A stretch of 64,000 bases of DNA from Hymenobacter aranciens (GCF_030580865.1 NZ_JAUQSY010000010.1:1-64000); one strand, 5' to 3'; shown: positions 1 to 9,147, counted from the first letter of the stretch. Notes: a model not told the origin generated them from the sequence alone. Program-made: numbers and translations.

Positions 1-74
1 GGGTGTTGGGTGTTGGGTGTTGGGTGTTGGGTGTTGGGTGTTGGGTGTTGGGTGTTGGGTGTTGGGTGTTGGGT
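1..74. repeat. 7-bp microsatellite (GGGTGTT)n at the window edge
   Basis: Ten head-to-tail perfect copies of GGGTGTT, plus four further bases, run from the first base of the window, so the true left end is not visible. The tract is open in several frames and gives a shadow peptide rich in LGVGCWV. I treat it as non-coding slippage sequence. Confidence 0.95.
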
Positions 75-132
75 TCCGATTATCCCAATACCTAAAACCA
101 AAAACCCGACACCTAAAACGACCAGCCGAAGC

Positions 133-582
133 TTACTCTACACTGCCTTTCACCTCGGGCCACCTCAATCGGATGAGATGATAAACTCCCAGCCCCACCG
201 GCCCCAGCATAAACGTGAGAAACAGGCAGGGTATCAGGGCCAGGTGCGGCACGTTGCGCCGCTCGGCGTCGCGCAATTCCCAGAGGCCCACCCATAGGTC
301 GAAGCACAGGTAGTGCACCCAGCCGGCCAGCAGCGCCCAGGGTTGCCGGAATAGCGCCGCCACCTCGGCCAGCGAACCGAAGCCTCCCCCCGGCGCGGGG
401 TGCGCCAGCGTCTGGTAGCCGATGACGGCGGCGTAAGTAGCGGCCAGCAGCAGCGGCAGCGCCCCGCTGCGCACCAGCAGGCGGGTGCCGCGCCAGCGCG
501 GGGCTATTAGCAGCAATACCCAGCCCAGCATGGCGACCGGGTTGGCAATCTGGAAGAGGAGGTCGGGAGTAAGCATGGCCAA
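133..582 (-). CDS. ABA4-like (DUF4281) integral membrane protein
   Basis: A 149-residue hydrophobic protein with about four membrane segments, near residues 15-32, 40-58, 80-98 and 112-135. The stretch around FDLWVGLWELRDAERR, followed by a final hydrophobic helix and a short basic tail, resembles the ABA4-like family. In plants that family is linked to neoxanthin formation; in bacteria its role is unclear, possibly carotenoid-related. The start may instead be the second Met, at base 576. The gene stands alone, transcribed towards the repeat at the window edge. Family assignment is from pattern memory, and no function in this organism is shown. Confidence 0.75.
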   Translation of the reverse strand: MAMLTPDLLFQIANPVAMLGWVLLLIAPRWRGTRLLVRSGALPLLLAATYAAVIGYQTLAHPAPGGGFGSLAEVAALFRQPWALLAGWVHYLCFDLWVGLWELRDAERRNVPHLALIPCLFLTFMLGPVGLGVYHLIRLRWPEVKGSVE

Positions 583-699
583 AACTACGCGCTGCGCCCG
601 CCCGGCCGCCAGCTAAAAAGGGGTGAAGCGGCGCCCCGCCGGGGTGAACCGTCGGCCCGGCGCCGTGAAGCGCCCGCCAGAAATACCCGCTACCGGGTA

Positions 700-730
700 T
701 TGCGCCGGCGCCAAACCGGGCTTAGGTTTG
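700..730 (+). promoter_or_regulatory. Bacteroidota-type promoter TTG-N20-TAGGTTTG
   Basis: TTG at 700-702 and TAGGTTTG at 723-730 match the -33/-7 pattern of the primary sigma factor of Bacteroidota with a 20-bp spacer. The following ATG is at 756. Confidence 0.6.
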
Positions 731-755
731 CAGCTCACCTTACTGTATTCTTACT

Positions 756-2165
756 ATGTCAGCTTTTTCTTTCCGTTGTCTCCTGCCGGTGCTGGGCCTG
801 GGGATGACCTGGGCGGCGCAGGCCACCACGATTGTCAGCGGCCACGTCAGCCATCCCAAAGGCAAGGGCGTGGTCGTGTACTACGGCCACGACCTCATCA
901 CCGGCGAGCCGACGGGCGTGGCCAAGGGCCAGCTCGATGCCAAGGGCAACTTCCGCCTGGAGCTGCCCGCGCTGAAAACGCCCACCGAGGCCAATTTTGC
1001 CCACGGCGAGGAAAGCACCGTGCTGTTTCTGGCCCCCGGCGACAACCTGCGCCTGGAGCTCGACCCCGCCCGCTTCGACGAAAGCCTGCGCTACACCGGC
1101 ACCGGCGCCAACGTCAACAACTACCTGGCCCAGGCCTTTCTGAAGTTCGATGACTACGAAAACCTGCCCGAGCCCAAGCCCGCCGCCGGCACCACGCCCG
1201 CCGAAAAAGTGCGCAACGCGGCCATCGCCGAGCGCCGCCAGCGTCAGGCTTTTCTGAAAACCTACGCCGCCGCCCACCCGCTGCCGCCCGCCGCCCGCGC
1301 CTTCGCCCGGCAGAGCATCGCCCTCAGCTACGCGGCCAACATGCTGCTGCTGCCCCTGCAGCTGGGCGCCGCGCCGGGCAGCGAAAAGCTGCCCGGCGAC
1401 TACTTCGACTTTCTGGCCACCGTGCGGCCCTTCCAGGACTCGGCCCAGGCCAGCGGCAGCAGCGCCTACCGGCAGTATCTGCAGTACTACACCGGCGTGC
1501 TGCCGCGCCTGGCCGGGGCCGGCACCAGCCAGGCGCTGCTGGCCGCGGCCACCAAACAGTTTGGCACCAGCCCCAGCCGCGACGTGGTGCTGACGCAGTA
1601 CCTCACCGCCGAAATGAACAAGGACGTCAGCCAGGTGGGGCCGCTGCTCGCCGGCCTGCGCCCCACCCTACGCGACTCGACCCTGGCCCGGCAGGTGCGC
1701 GCCACCTACGCCAAGCGCCTGCTGCTGGCCAACGGCCAGCCGGCCCCGGGCATCAGCGTGCGCGATGCCGGCGGCAAGCCCGTGAGCCTGGCCGATTACC
1801 GTGGCAAGGTGGTGTACCTCGATTTCTGGGCCAGCTGGTGCCGCCCCTGCCTGGCCGAAGTGCCGGCCGGCGAAACGCTGAAAAAGCAGTTTGAAGGCAA
1901 GGACGTGGTGTTTCTCTACGTATCCATTGATGATGAGGAAGCCAACTGGAAAAAGGCCCTCGCCAACCACCCCCTCACTAGCCCCAACAGCGTGCACGGC
2001 TGGGCCAAGGGCTGGGAAGACCCCGCCCCGGTGGCTTACCAGGTAACCGGCATCCCAGCCTACTTCCTCATCGGCCGCGACGGCAAGCTTATCAGCAACA
2101 ACGCCCCGCGCCCCAGCGAGGGCGAGAAAACCACCACGGCCCTCACGGCCGCCCTGGCTAAGTAA
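756..2165 (+). CDS. TlpA/ResA-like thiol-disulfide oxidoreductase
   Basis: A 469-residue exported protein. Residues 1-24 form a signal peptide ending near QATT. Residues 25 to about 320 are a family-specific N-terminal region like that of other Bacteroidota TlpA proteins. A thioredoxin fold follows from about residue 325. The active site is C362-R-P-C365 within WASWCRPC, and the cis-proline is in the TGIPAYFLI segment. Such proteins reduce or shuffle disulfides in periplasmic substrates, for example in cytochrome c maturation or stress responses; the partner here is unknown. The start is supported by the promoter just upstream. A strong hairpin follows the stop. Confidence 0.88.
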   Translation: MSAFSFRCLLPVLGLGMTWAAQATTIVSGHVSHPKGKGVVVYYGHDLITGEPTGVAKGQLDAKGNFRLELPALKTPTEANFAHGEESTVLFLAPGDNLRLELDPARFDESLRYTGTGANVNNYLAQAFLKFDDYENLPEPKPAAGTTPAEKVRNAAIAERRQRQAFLKTYAAAHPLPPAARAFARQSIALSYAANMLLLPLQLGAAPGSEKLPGDYFDFLATVRPFQDSAQASGSSAYRQYLQYYTGVLPRLAGAGTSQALLAAATKQFGTSPSRDVVLTQYLTAEMNKDVSQVGPLLAGLRPTLRDSTLARQVRATYAKRLLLANGQPAPGISVRDAGGKPVSLADYRGKVVYLDFWASWCRPCLAEVPAGETLKKQFEGKDVVFLYVSIDDEEANWKKALANHPLTSPNSVHGWAKGWEDPAPVAYQVTGIPAYFLIGRDGKLISNNAPRPSEGEKTTTALTAALAK

Positions 2166-2186
2166 GCATTACGCGGTTGCCCCCAC

Positions 2187-2227
2187 CCAACGGCCGGCCG
2201 TTCCCCTGGGGGAGCGGCCGGCCGTTG
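2187..2227 (+). terminator. Long hairpin after the TlpA-like gene
   Basis: Two arms built on AACGGCCGGCCGTTCCC and its complement, with one G-U type mismatch, lie 20 bases after the stop. There is no clear T tract. The same ACGGCCGGCC core recurs in the hairpin at 5002-5032. Confidence 0.65.
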
Positions 2228-2384
2228 GTATTTCCCTGCAAGCAAACAAAAAGCCTGCCTGCGGACTTATCGACCGCACAGGATTATTTTTTTGGATGGG
2301 GCGTGCAATAAAGCGGCCGCTTCGTCGTCAGCGGGAGCGGCCGGGGCACAACTTGCCCGCCATCCCGGCCGTACCCGCCTCGTC

Positions 2385-3134
2385 ATGTTAGTAGTAGTGG
2401 AAAAAAGTCGATGTAGCCGGTGGCGCTGGGCCTGGGCGCTGGTGCTGCTGCTGTGGAGCGCGGCCCCAGCCGTGGCCCAGAACGTGACCCCGCGCGATAC
2501 CACCGTGCGCCACCGCCCCACCGAGCGCGAAGACCGCCGCCCCCCGCTGCTGCCCCACCGCAAAGTGGTGGTGCAGTACGACTCGCGCTACTCCATCATC
2601 AACTATCATTTCTGCACCATCAACGGCCTCAAGGCGGGCATCGAATGGCGCGGGCGCATGCGCACCGGCGCGGCCATCTACTTCCTGAGCACGGGCATTC
2701 CCACGCGCCAGCCCCGCCCCGACGATGCCGCCCTGCTGGCCCTGGCCGAGCTGCGCTTCCGCTACCTGGCCGCCTACGCCGAGTACGTCATCATCGAAAC
2801 GCCGCGCTGGGAGCTCAGCGCCAACATGCAGCTGGGCATGGGCTCGGTGTACGTGCGCTACCTGAGCACCGACGGCTCGTTCAACAAAACGCCCACCGAG
2901 TTTCTGGGCGTCGTCGAGCCCAGCATGGCCGCCCAGATGCGGGTGTTCCGCTGGGCCGGCGTGGGCGCCGGCGTGGGCTGGCGGCAGCCGGTGTTCATCC
3001 CCACCACGCTGCAGCGCGAGCTCAATGGCCCGGTGTTTTACCTGCGCGGCAAGCTCTTTCTGGGCGACTTGCTGAAGGTGGTGAAGGGCCGCGAGCGGCT
3101 GTTTACGCAGGATGGCCTGCGCCGCCAGGCCTAA
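2385..3134 (+). CDS. Secreted protein of unknown function
   Basis: A 249-residue protein. I chose the ATG at 2385, because from there the sequence starts with basic residues and a hydrophobic signal segment ending in AVAQ (near residue 31). Starting at the upstream codon would place 31 unlikely residues before it. The mature part has alternating hydrophobic and polar stretches and many aromatic residues, as in small outer-membrane beta-barrels, but I recognise no family. It lies between the TlpA-like gene and a lipoprotein gene on the same strand, 67 bases before the latter. Confidence 0.65.
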   Translation: MLVVVEKSRCSRWRWAWALVLLLWSAAPAVAQNVTPRDTTVRHRPTEREDRRPPLLPHRKVVVQYDSRYSIINYHFCTINGLKAGIEWRGRMRTGAAIYFLSTGIPTRQPRPDDAALLALAELRFRYLAAYAEYVIIETPRWELSANMQLGMGSVYVRYLSTDGSFNKTPTEFLGVVEPSMAAQMRVFRWAGVGAGVGWRQPVFIPTTLQRELNGPVFYLRGKLFLGDLLKVVKGRERLFTQDGLRRQA

Positions 3135-3200
3135 GCGGCGCCGTCAATCCTACCTGCCCGGGCCGCCAACTTTGGCCCGGTCCTGGCGTAAGCAAGCGGC

Positions 3201-3779
3201 ATGTATCAACGCCTTCTACTGAGCGCCACGCTGCTGCTGGCCGCCTGCGCCACGCCCCCTGCCCGCGAAGCTAAGTCGGTATCGACCGGCCCGGCCGCGG
3301 CCACTTCCACCGCTCCCGTGCCCACGTCCGTCGAGCGCCGCCGCGTGTTCTCCGACCCGGCCGCGCCCGATGTTTTTGAGCTCGAAATCAGCGGCGACTC
3401 GCTGCTGACGGCCCCGGCCGTGCTCACCATCCACACGGCCACCGGGGCCGAAATCTACCGCCAGGCCCTGCCTCCCGGCACGCTCGAAGCGGCCCTGGTG
3501 TATGAGCTGCAGCCCGGCGAAACCGCCACCACCGCCCGCCGCGAAGCCTATGTGCGCCAGCGCCTGAGCACCTTCTTTGCGGATAAAAACTTCACCACCC
3601 CCGCCGTGAAGCCCGGCACGCCCTACCGCCCCGGCCTCGTGACGGCCGCCGAGTGGCGCGCCCTGCAGCAGCCCGGCACGGTGGGCTTCTCGTTCATCGT
3701 GGGCAAGGAAGACGGCTACCGTCTGGCCTGGCTGCCCGGCCGCCGGCAGGTGGCCCGCTACGCCGGCTTCGGGGGCTAA
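3201..3779 (+). CDS. Putative lipoprotein of unknown function
   Basis: A 192-residue protein starting with a lipoprotein signal peptide; the lipobox LAAC puts the acylated Cys at residue 16. A low-complexity Ala/Thr/Pro linker follows, then a compact domain with no family that I recognise. It is probably anchored in the cell envelope. The spacer downstream is filled by the 21-bp-phased array at 3786-4016 and runs to a convergent gene. A CAACTTTG sequence shortly upstream is one base off the TAnnTTTG promoter element. Confidence 0.7.
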   Translation: MYQRLLLSATLLLAACATPPAREAKSVSTGPAAATSTAPVPTSVERRRVFSDPAAPDVFELEISGDSLLTAPAVLTIHTATGAEIYRQALPPGTLEAALVYELQPGETATTARREAYVRQRLSTFFADKNFTTPAVKPGTPYRPGLVTAAEWRALQQPGTVGFSFIVGKEDGYRLAWLPGRRQVARYAGFGG

Positions 3780-3785
3780 GGAATT

Positions 3786-4016
3786 GCATTGCCTGGTTCT
3801 GGTCATGGCATTGTCGGCGTTGGAAGTGCCACTTCCAACGTTGGCAACGGCATTTCCAATGCTGACAATGCCGTTTCCAGCCTCGGAAATGGCATTGTCA
3901 GCATTGGAAACGGCAATGCTACTAATGGAAACGCCAATTCATTAGATGGAAATGCCATTTCCAGTTAATGAACTGGCATTTCTATTCAATGAATCGGCGT
4001 TTCCATTGCCATTAGT
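3786..4016. repeat. 21-bp-phased degenerate intergenic array 1
   Basis: A 9-bp core, GGCATTTCC and its variants, recurs at 3786 (approximate), 3807, 3828, 3849, 3870, 3891, 3912, 3933, 3954, 3975 and 3996, exactly every 21 bp. Between the cores are reverse-complement copies of the same motif (GGAAATGGC type), so the array is also full of small palindromes. It fills the spacer between two convergent genes. I see no credible coding sequence in it. Confidence 0.9.
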
Positions 4017-4067
4017 AGCGATTTTGCGCCTAAAAAGTCCGATTTTCGCCCAGCTAGCCCTCCTGGG

Positions 4068-4961
4068 CTAGTCGCCCGTTGCATACGTCAGGCCCACCGA
4101 CAAATTGCCATTGGCCGGACTGCGCCCGGCCACGCTGATGCGCTCGTAGGAGTAGGCATAGGTGCCCGTGAGGGCCAGGCGCTGCGACACCCGGATGCCC
4201 AGGCCCGCCGTGCCGTTCACCCGGTAGTCGGTGCGGAAATAGCGCATGGCGGGCTGGTAAAACAGCAGCGCGTCGAGCGTGAGTACGCCCCAGGTCCACT
4301 TGGTTTTGAGGCGCAGCGAGTGGCGGGCCACCTGCCGGTGTAGCTCGGTGAGGTAGCGCGTATCCTCATACAAGGCGAAGTAGCTCAGGCCGATTTCGTT
4401 CTTGAGCGAGTCGAGGTGGAAGGTGTAGCCGGCGCCCAGGCCCGTCACCAGCCGGTAGTCGATGGCGCGCAGGTTGCTGCGGGCACCTTCGGCCAGGCCG
4501 TAGCCCTTCCAGCGGCCGAGGCGGTAGCTGGGCGTGAGCAGCGCCAGAATCTCGCGCTCCTTGAGCAGCCCACTCTGCCGGCCGTAGCTGTAGTTCAGCC
4601 CGATGGGCAGCCGCAGGCGCCCGCCCCGAAAAGCCATATTGGCCGTCTGGCTGGCGCTCACGAAGGTGCGCTCCACGGTGCCCGTGGTGTAGAGACCGGT
4701 GAGGGTGGCCGTGTAGCGCAGGCCCCGGCCGCTGGCGTTGTAGGTTTCAAACTCGGTGCTGGGCACGCTGGCGGCGCCCCCGGCGGGCGGCGGCATGGCC
4801 GGCGTGGCGGTGGTATCGGCCCGCACCACGGCGGTTTTGGCGGTGTCGGCCGGGGCGGTTTGGGCTTGGGCGGCCGGCGTCGGCAGCAGGCCGAGGGCGA
4901 GGCCAACCAGGGCGGCTGCCCGAAGGGAAGAGGGGAGCAATTGTTTTTTCAACAGCAGCAA
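4068..4961 (-). CDS. DUF481-like outer-membrane barrel protein
   Basis: A 297-residue exported protein with a signal peptide ending near AAQAQ (about residue 34), a Thr/Ala/Pro-rich linker to about residue 70, and then a region of alternating beta-strands to the end. Segments such as GRGLRYTATLTGLYTTGTVERT and the paired short strands with Tyr and Gly turns resemble DUF481 barrels, a family found in the outer membrane and of unclear function. It is separated from the next gene upstream by a hairpin and from the convergent lipoprotein gene by array 1. Confidence 0.65.
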   Translation of the reverse strand: MLLLKKQLLPSSLRAAALVGLALGLLPTPAAQAQTAPADTAKTAVVRADTTATPAMPPPAGGAASVPSTEFETYNASGRGLRYTATLTGLYTTGTVERTFVSASQTANMAFRGGRLRLPIGLNYSYGRQSGLLKEREILALLTPSYRLGRWKGYGLAEGARSNLRAIDYRLVTGLGAGYTFHLDSLKNEIGLSYFALYEDTRYLTELHRQVARHSLRLKTKWTWGVLTLDALLFYQPAMRYFRTDYRVNGTAGLGIRVSQRLALTGTYAYSYERISVAGRSPANGNLSVGLTYATGD

Positions 4962-5001
4962 ATAGAAATATCAGCGGCCCACCCGGGCCACACAAGCAAA
5001 A

Positions 5002-5032
5002 TGGCCGGCCGTTCAGGAGCGAACGGCCGGCC
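5002..5032 (-). terminator. Hairpin after the protease lipoprotein gene
   Basis: TGGCCGGCCGTTC pairs with GAACGGCCGGCCA across a short loop, downstream of the gene ending at 5058. It shares its core with the hairpin at 2187-2227. Confidence 0.65.
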
Positions 5033-5057
5033 ACGAACATACGCCCTTACCGGCGCT

Positions 5058-6764
5058 TTAGTCGACGAATTTCAGCTGCAGGGCGTCGTTCACCTGCTCG
5101 GCCGGGATGGCAAAGCCAATGCCCTCGATGCCTTTGCCCACCAGCTTGGCATTCACGATGCCCACTAACTGGCCGCTGCGCGTCACCAGCGCGCCGCCGC
5201 TGTTGCCGCCGTTGATGCTCACGTCGGTTTGCAGAAAGGAGTGGCCCTCGATTTTGCGGCGCCCGCTCACAATGCCTTTGGTGATGGACTGGCCCAGCTC
5301 CTTATCGGCCGGCGTGCCGATGGCGAATACGTCGGAGCCCAGGTCGGCAATGCTGGTAGTGGGCAGCTGGAAGCCGGTGAGGCCATCCACCTCGGTTTTC
5401 ACCAGGGCCAGGTCCATGTCGGTGTTCACGCGCACGATTTTGCCGGTGGCCTCCACGCCGTCGGCAAAGCGCACCTGCACCGTTTCGGCGTCGCCCACCA
5501 CGTGGGCGTTGGTGATGAGGTAGCCGTCGGCCGAGATGAGGCAGCCGCTGCCGTGGCCGTCGGTGGTTTCGATGGTGACTACGCTTCTGGCGGCGGCGCC
5601 CAGGCCGTTGCCATCGGCCGGAACGGGAGGAACTTTGGAACGGTGTATGGTGATAGCTGCCAGTTTATTGGTGGCGGGTTGTTCAGCTAACGGTTTTTCG
5701 CTGGCTTCGGCCGAAGCCGCCGTTTTGCTGAGGGCGCTTACCACCTCCGCCTTTTCCAGAAAGCCATAAAGGGCATTCTCAAACGCATTTTCGAAAGCAG
5801 CCGTGCCGCCTTCCTCAAAAGCCACCGCCGTACCAGTGGTTTTTTGTTCTGTCACCGTCTGGCGGTTTTGGTTGACCAGCTTCCACGTTACCTCCACGGT
5901 GCAGTTGGTTTCGTAGTGGGCTTGCGGCACAAACGGGCTGGAGGCGCGAACATCGTATTTGAGCTCCCGCATTTCGCCCTGCACGGTAAAGCGGGTGCTG
6001 GGCGTTTTCGCAAAAACACTTTGCCCTTCTGTTGCTGGCACCGAATAGCCCAGCTCCTTCAACGTGCCGTTGACGTTGGCCTTCAGTTTTTCTGAGTTCA
6101 CATCCAGCGATTTGCCAAAATACAGGATTTCCTTGATTTCGTTGGCGACGTACAGGTTGCCCAGTTTGTCGCCGCCTTTGAAGCGCACATTAACGGTGCC
6201 GGCCTGAATGCTGGCACTGCCAGCCACTGCCCGGGGCTGGCGCACGAGCTGCGGGCGAATTTCGGTAACCGAAAACCGCAGGCCTGCGCCGGTTCCAAAG
6301 TCAATGAGTGGGGCTATCAATACCATGCCCAGGCCCACCGAAGCCGCCCCGACATTAAAATCAGTTCTCGTTCTGGTATAAACGCGGGGCGAGCTGCTGA
6401 GCTGGTAGGTGGACGTGGATTCGGAAAACCAGAAGGGAATACTAGCCAGCCCGGCCGCAACGTTGGCGTATACGACCGGGTTGACTTTATCGGGCTGCAG
6501 AAAAGTAATGTAGTCCTTGTAGCCGTCCAGCTTGACCTTAATCTCGGCGTTCTTCTTGCGTGATAAACGGATTCCGGCAGCAGTAGGGTCGGTGGGTACA
6601 GGCTTCGTTTTAGCTGCCTCGTTATTTACATAAATGGTGCTGCCCACGGGCAAGCCCACCACCCGGATGGTCTGGTAGGGGGTGCTGATGATAGTAGCAC
6701 AGCCAGGCAGTAGCAATGAGCCCAGCAGTAGCCCACAGATGGGACGGTTAAAGCGATGCTTCAT
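5058..6764 (-). CDS. Lipoprotein with PEGA-like domain and trypsin-like (S1C) protease
   Basis: A 568-residue protein starting at the ATG at 6764, giving a short signal peptide with lipobox LPGC. The region after the Cys (IRVVGLPVGSTIYVN) resembles a PEGA domain, which usually sits on the cell surface or periplasmic face. A middle part with no family that I recognise follows. The last 180 residues are a chymotrypsin-fold protease of the DegP/HtrA type with the triad H421 (NAHVV), D451 (DMDLALVK) and S522 (GNSGG). No PDZ domain follows: the chain ends right after the protease. It is predicted to be a membrane-anchored envelope protease; its substrates are unknown. Confidence 0.85.
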   Translation of the reverse strand: MKHRFNRPICGLLLGSLLLPGCATIISTPYQTIRVVGLPVGSTIYVNNEAAKTKPVPTDPTAAGIRLSRKKNAEIKVKLDGYKDYITFLQPDKVNPVVYANVAAGLASIPFWFSESTSTYQLSSSPRVYTRTRTDFNVGAASVGLGMVLIAPLIDFGTGAGLRFSVTEIRPQLVRQPRAVAGSASIQAGTVNVRFKGGDKLGNLYVANEIKEILYFGKSLDVNSEKLKANVNGTLKELGYSVPATEGQSVFAKTPSTRFTVQGEMRELKYDVRASSPFVPQAHYETNCTVEVTWKLVNQNRQTVTEQKTTGTAVAFEEGGTAAFENAFENALYGFLEKAEVVSALSKTAASAEASEKPLAEQPATNKLAAITIHRSKVPPVPADGNGLGAAARSVVTIETTDGHGSGCLISADGYLITNAHVVGDAETVQVRFADGVEATGKIVRVNTDMDLALVKTEVDGLTGFQLPTTSIADLGSDVFAIGTPADKELGQSITKGIVSGRRKIEGHSFLQTDVSINGGNSGGALVTRSGQLVGIVNAKLVGKGIEGIGFAIPAEQVNDALQLKFVD

Positions 6765-6924
6765 GGTGAAGAAAAAGGTAAAGGTGAGGAAGATAAGCGT
6801 AGCTTGGGATTTAAACTCAATATTAAGCAAAAACTCTGACGCTGTTGCTGCTCGCGGCCAGGGGGCAAAAAAAACGCCCTCCCGCCGTTAGGTGAGAGAA
6901 CGTTTGGCTTACCGGCTGCTGGGC

Positions 6925-9015
6925 TTAGTTATAGTCCGGCAGCGTCTTGTACTTGCGGCCGTACTCCAGCATCTGCTGGGCAAAGTCGTTCGGGTACTCC
7001 AGCTTCACGTCGTAGATGCGGCCGTCGCGCTCCACCGGCACCAGCCGCGGCTGGATAAAGCCCTGGTAGGGCGCGATGTTGAGCTTGGCGTAGCGGGCCA
7101 GCACCTCCTTGTGCAGCACGGGGTCCACCTTCACGGCGTAGGTTTCGATGAGCTTGCGGCCGGCGGCGTAGTCGCCCTCGCTGCTGATGCGCTGAATTTC
7201 GCGCAGCAGCTGGCCAAACAGGCCCCGCAGCTTGTCGTAGTTGTTGATGCGAACGTAGGTTTTGCCGTTCTGCTTCACCATTTCCACCACTTTCTCCTTC
7301 TGGCCTTTGGCCAGCACCCACTTGGCCACCAGCTGGCGGTTGCGCATGTGGGCTTCCTCCACGTTGTCGCCCAGCGTGAGGCGGGTAAGCTGGGTGATGA
7401 GGCCGTTGCGCAGGTAGCTGTCATACTCGGCCTTGGCCACGTCGGCCGAGGGCGTCACGCCCAGCTGCTGCAGCTTGGCATCGGGCAGAAAATACAGGGC
7501 CACCAGGTCGGCGCGGGCCTCTTCCAGGGCCGAGGCGTTTTCCTTCAGCGTCTGCTTGGGCGTGCCCACCCCCGCGTTCAGCTGCCCCGAGGCGTGGCCG
7601 ATTACCTCGTGCATGTCGGTGTGCAGCTTGCCGGCCAGGGCGCCGTGCGCCTTAGCGCGGGCCACCTCGGCTTTCGAGAAGGCAAACTCCTCCAGCATGC
7701 CCGAGCCCGCGCTGGCCAAATCGTAGGCTTCCACGATGTTGCCCAAACTCACCGATTTCGAGCCGTGCTCCTTGCGAATCCACTCCGAGTTGGGCAGGTT
7801 GATGCCGATGGGCGTACTGGGGGCGGTGCTGCCGGCCTCCACCACGGTGGTAATCACCTTGGCCGTGATGCCCACCACGTTCTTCTTCTTATGCTCGGGC
7901 TTGATGGGCGAGTTGTCCTCAAACCACTGCGCCTCCTTGGCCAGGGCGGCAATCCGCTCGCTGGCCACCAGGTCCTTAAACGACACCACCGACTCGTAGT
8001 TGGCGCGGTAGCCCAGCGGGTCGCCGTACACTTCGATGAAGCCGTTCACCACGTCCACCCGCGAGCGGGTATCCTTCACCCACGAGATGTTGTACTGGTC
8101 CCACATCTTGAGGTCGCCCTGCGAGTAAAACAGAATCAGCTCGCCCAGGGCCTTCTTCTGCTCCACGGTTTCGGCCACGTCCACGGCCTTGCCCAGCCAG
8201 TACACAATCTGGTTAATGGCCGGGCCATACATGCCCTTGGTGTGCCACACGCGCTCCACCACCGGGCTGCTGGGCGTGGCGCGCTCCAGCTTCGAGTTGA
8301 GGCCGTAGGAGATGGGCTGCGGGTCGTTTTTGTCGATTTTCTTGGCGTAGAAGTTCTCCACGTCAGCCTGCGTCACGCCCTCGTAAAAGTTGTTGGCCGA
8401 CGCAGTTATCAAGTCCTTGCCCTCCTGCACCACGCGCTTGGCGTCCAGGATAGGGTCGAACACAATCGGCGTCATCGTCTTGATAAACTTCTCCACCGAC
8501 TCGCCCTGCAGCAGCGGCAGGGCCTTCTCCTCGGCCTTGCGCACCAGCTCGGCAAAGTAAGCCGGGCTGCACTCGGGCACGAATTTCTTGGTGGAGTAGT
8601 GGTGGTGAATGCCGTTCGAAAACCACACGCGCTTGGCGTACACGTTGAACTTTTTGGCCTGCTCGGCCTGGGCCGGCACGCTCAGGTTGGTCTGGTTGGC
8701 GTCCCACACGGCTTCCAGGGTGCGGCGCACGCGCAGGTTGTGCTTGTAGTTCTGGTCGTAGTTGATGTCGCGCCCGCTCAGGGCCGCCTCGTAGAGGTAA
8801 TACAGCAACTCCTTTTGCTTGCTCGACAGCGCCTCGAAGCCCGGCACCTGGTAGCGCAGCATCCGCAAATCGGCAAACTGCTCGCTGATAATCTTGAAAG
8901 GCGGCTCTTTGGACTGGCTGGCGGCCGGGGCCACTGGTTTGGCCGGCACCATCGTCTGGGCCTGACCGGTGATTGCTCCGAACAGCAAGGCTGCCGGCAA
9001 TATCATAAACTTCAT
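6925..9015 (-). CDS. Secreted M49 family metallopeptidase (dipeptidyl-peptidase III-like)
   Basis: A 696-residue protein from the ATG at 9015, with a signal peptide (residues 1-19, ending GQAQ). The zinc site is the M49-specific H469-E-V-I-G-H474 with a second motif E498-E-A-R-A-D503. Family members remove dipeptides from peptide N-termini. Most characterised ones are cytosolic; the signal peptide here points to a periplasmic or surface enzyme that feeds on oligopeptides. The full domain appears to be present. It stands alone, with 131 bases to menE upstream. Confidence 0.9.
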   Translation of the reverse strand: MKFMILPAALLFGAITGQAQTMVPAKPVAPAASQSKEPPFKIISEQFADLRMLRYQVPGFEALSSKQKELLYYLYEAALSGRDINYDQNYKHNLRVRRTLEAVWDANQTNLSVPAQAEQAKKFNVYAKRVWFSNGIHHHYSTKKFVPECSPAYFAELVRKAEEKALPLLQGESVEKFIKTMTPIVFDPILDAKRVVQEGKDLITASANNFYEGVTQADVENFYAKKIDKNDPQPISYGLNSKLERATPSSPVVERVWHTKGMYGPAINQIVYWLGKAVDVAETVEQKKALGELILFYSQGDLKMWDQYNISWVKDTRSRVDVVNGFIEVYGDPLGYRANYESVVSFKDLVASERIAALAKEAQWFEDNSPIKPEHKKKNVVGITAKVITTVVEAGSTAPSTPIGINLPNSEWIRKEHGSKSVSLGNIVEAYDLASAGSGMLEEFAFSKAEVARAKAHGALAGKLHTDMHEVIGHASGQLNAGVGTPKQTLKENASALEEARADLVALYFLPDAKLQQLGVTPSADVAKAEYDSYLRNGLITQLTRLTLGDNVEEAHMRNRQLVAKWVLAKGQKEKVVEMVKQNGKTYVRINNYDKLRGLFGQLLREIQRISSEGDYAAGRKLIETYAVKVDPVLHKEVLARYAKLNIAPYQGFIQPRLVPVERDGRIYDVKLEYPNDFAQQMLEYGRKYKTLPDYN

Positions 9016-9109
9016 AAGAAAAACACTAAGCCAACAGGAAGACGCGTAAAGGTAGTGGGGTGAAGGGGTAATGAAGGAGGAAAAAGGGGCGGTAAAGAGG
9101 TAAAAGCGT

Positions 9110-9132
9110 GTTATGCTGAACGTAGTGAAGCA
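9110..9132. repeat. Solo half of the CATGCTGAACGCAGTGAAGC element
   Basis: GTTATGCTGAACGTAGTGAAGC matches one arm of the inverted repeats at 27781-27868 and 42110-42214 apart from two changes. No second arm is nearby. It may be a decayed copy. Confidence 0.6.
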
Positions 9133-9147
9133 CAACAGCCGGTTGCT

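Noticed and set aside
1..297. Protein with LGVGCWV repeats at the left edge
   Set aside because: It is the 7-bp microsatellite read in frame, followed by sequence antisense to the ABA4-like gene.
6892..9063. A 723-residue open frame on the plus strand opposite the M49 gene
   Set aside because: It is a His/Val/Leu-rich shadow of the GC-rich coding strand with no domain, and the M49 motifs on the minus strand are clear.
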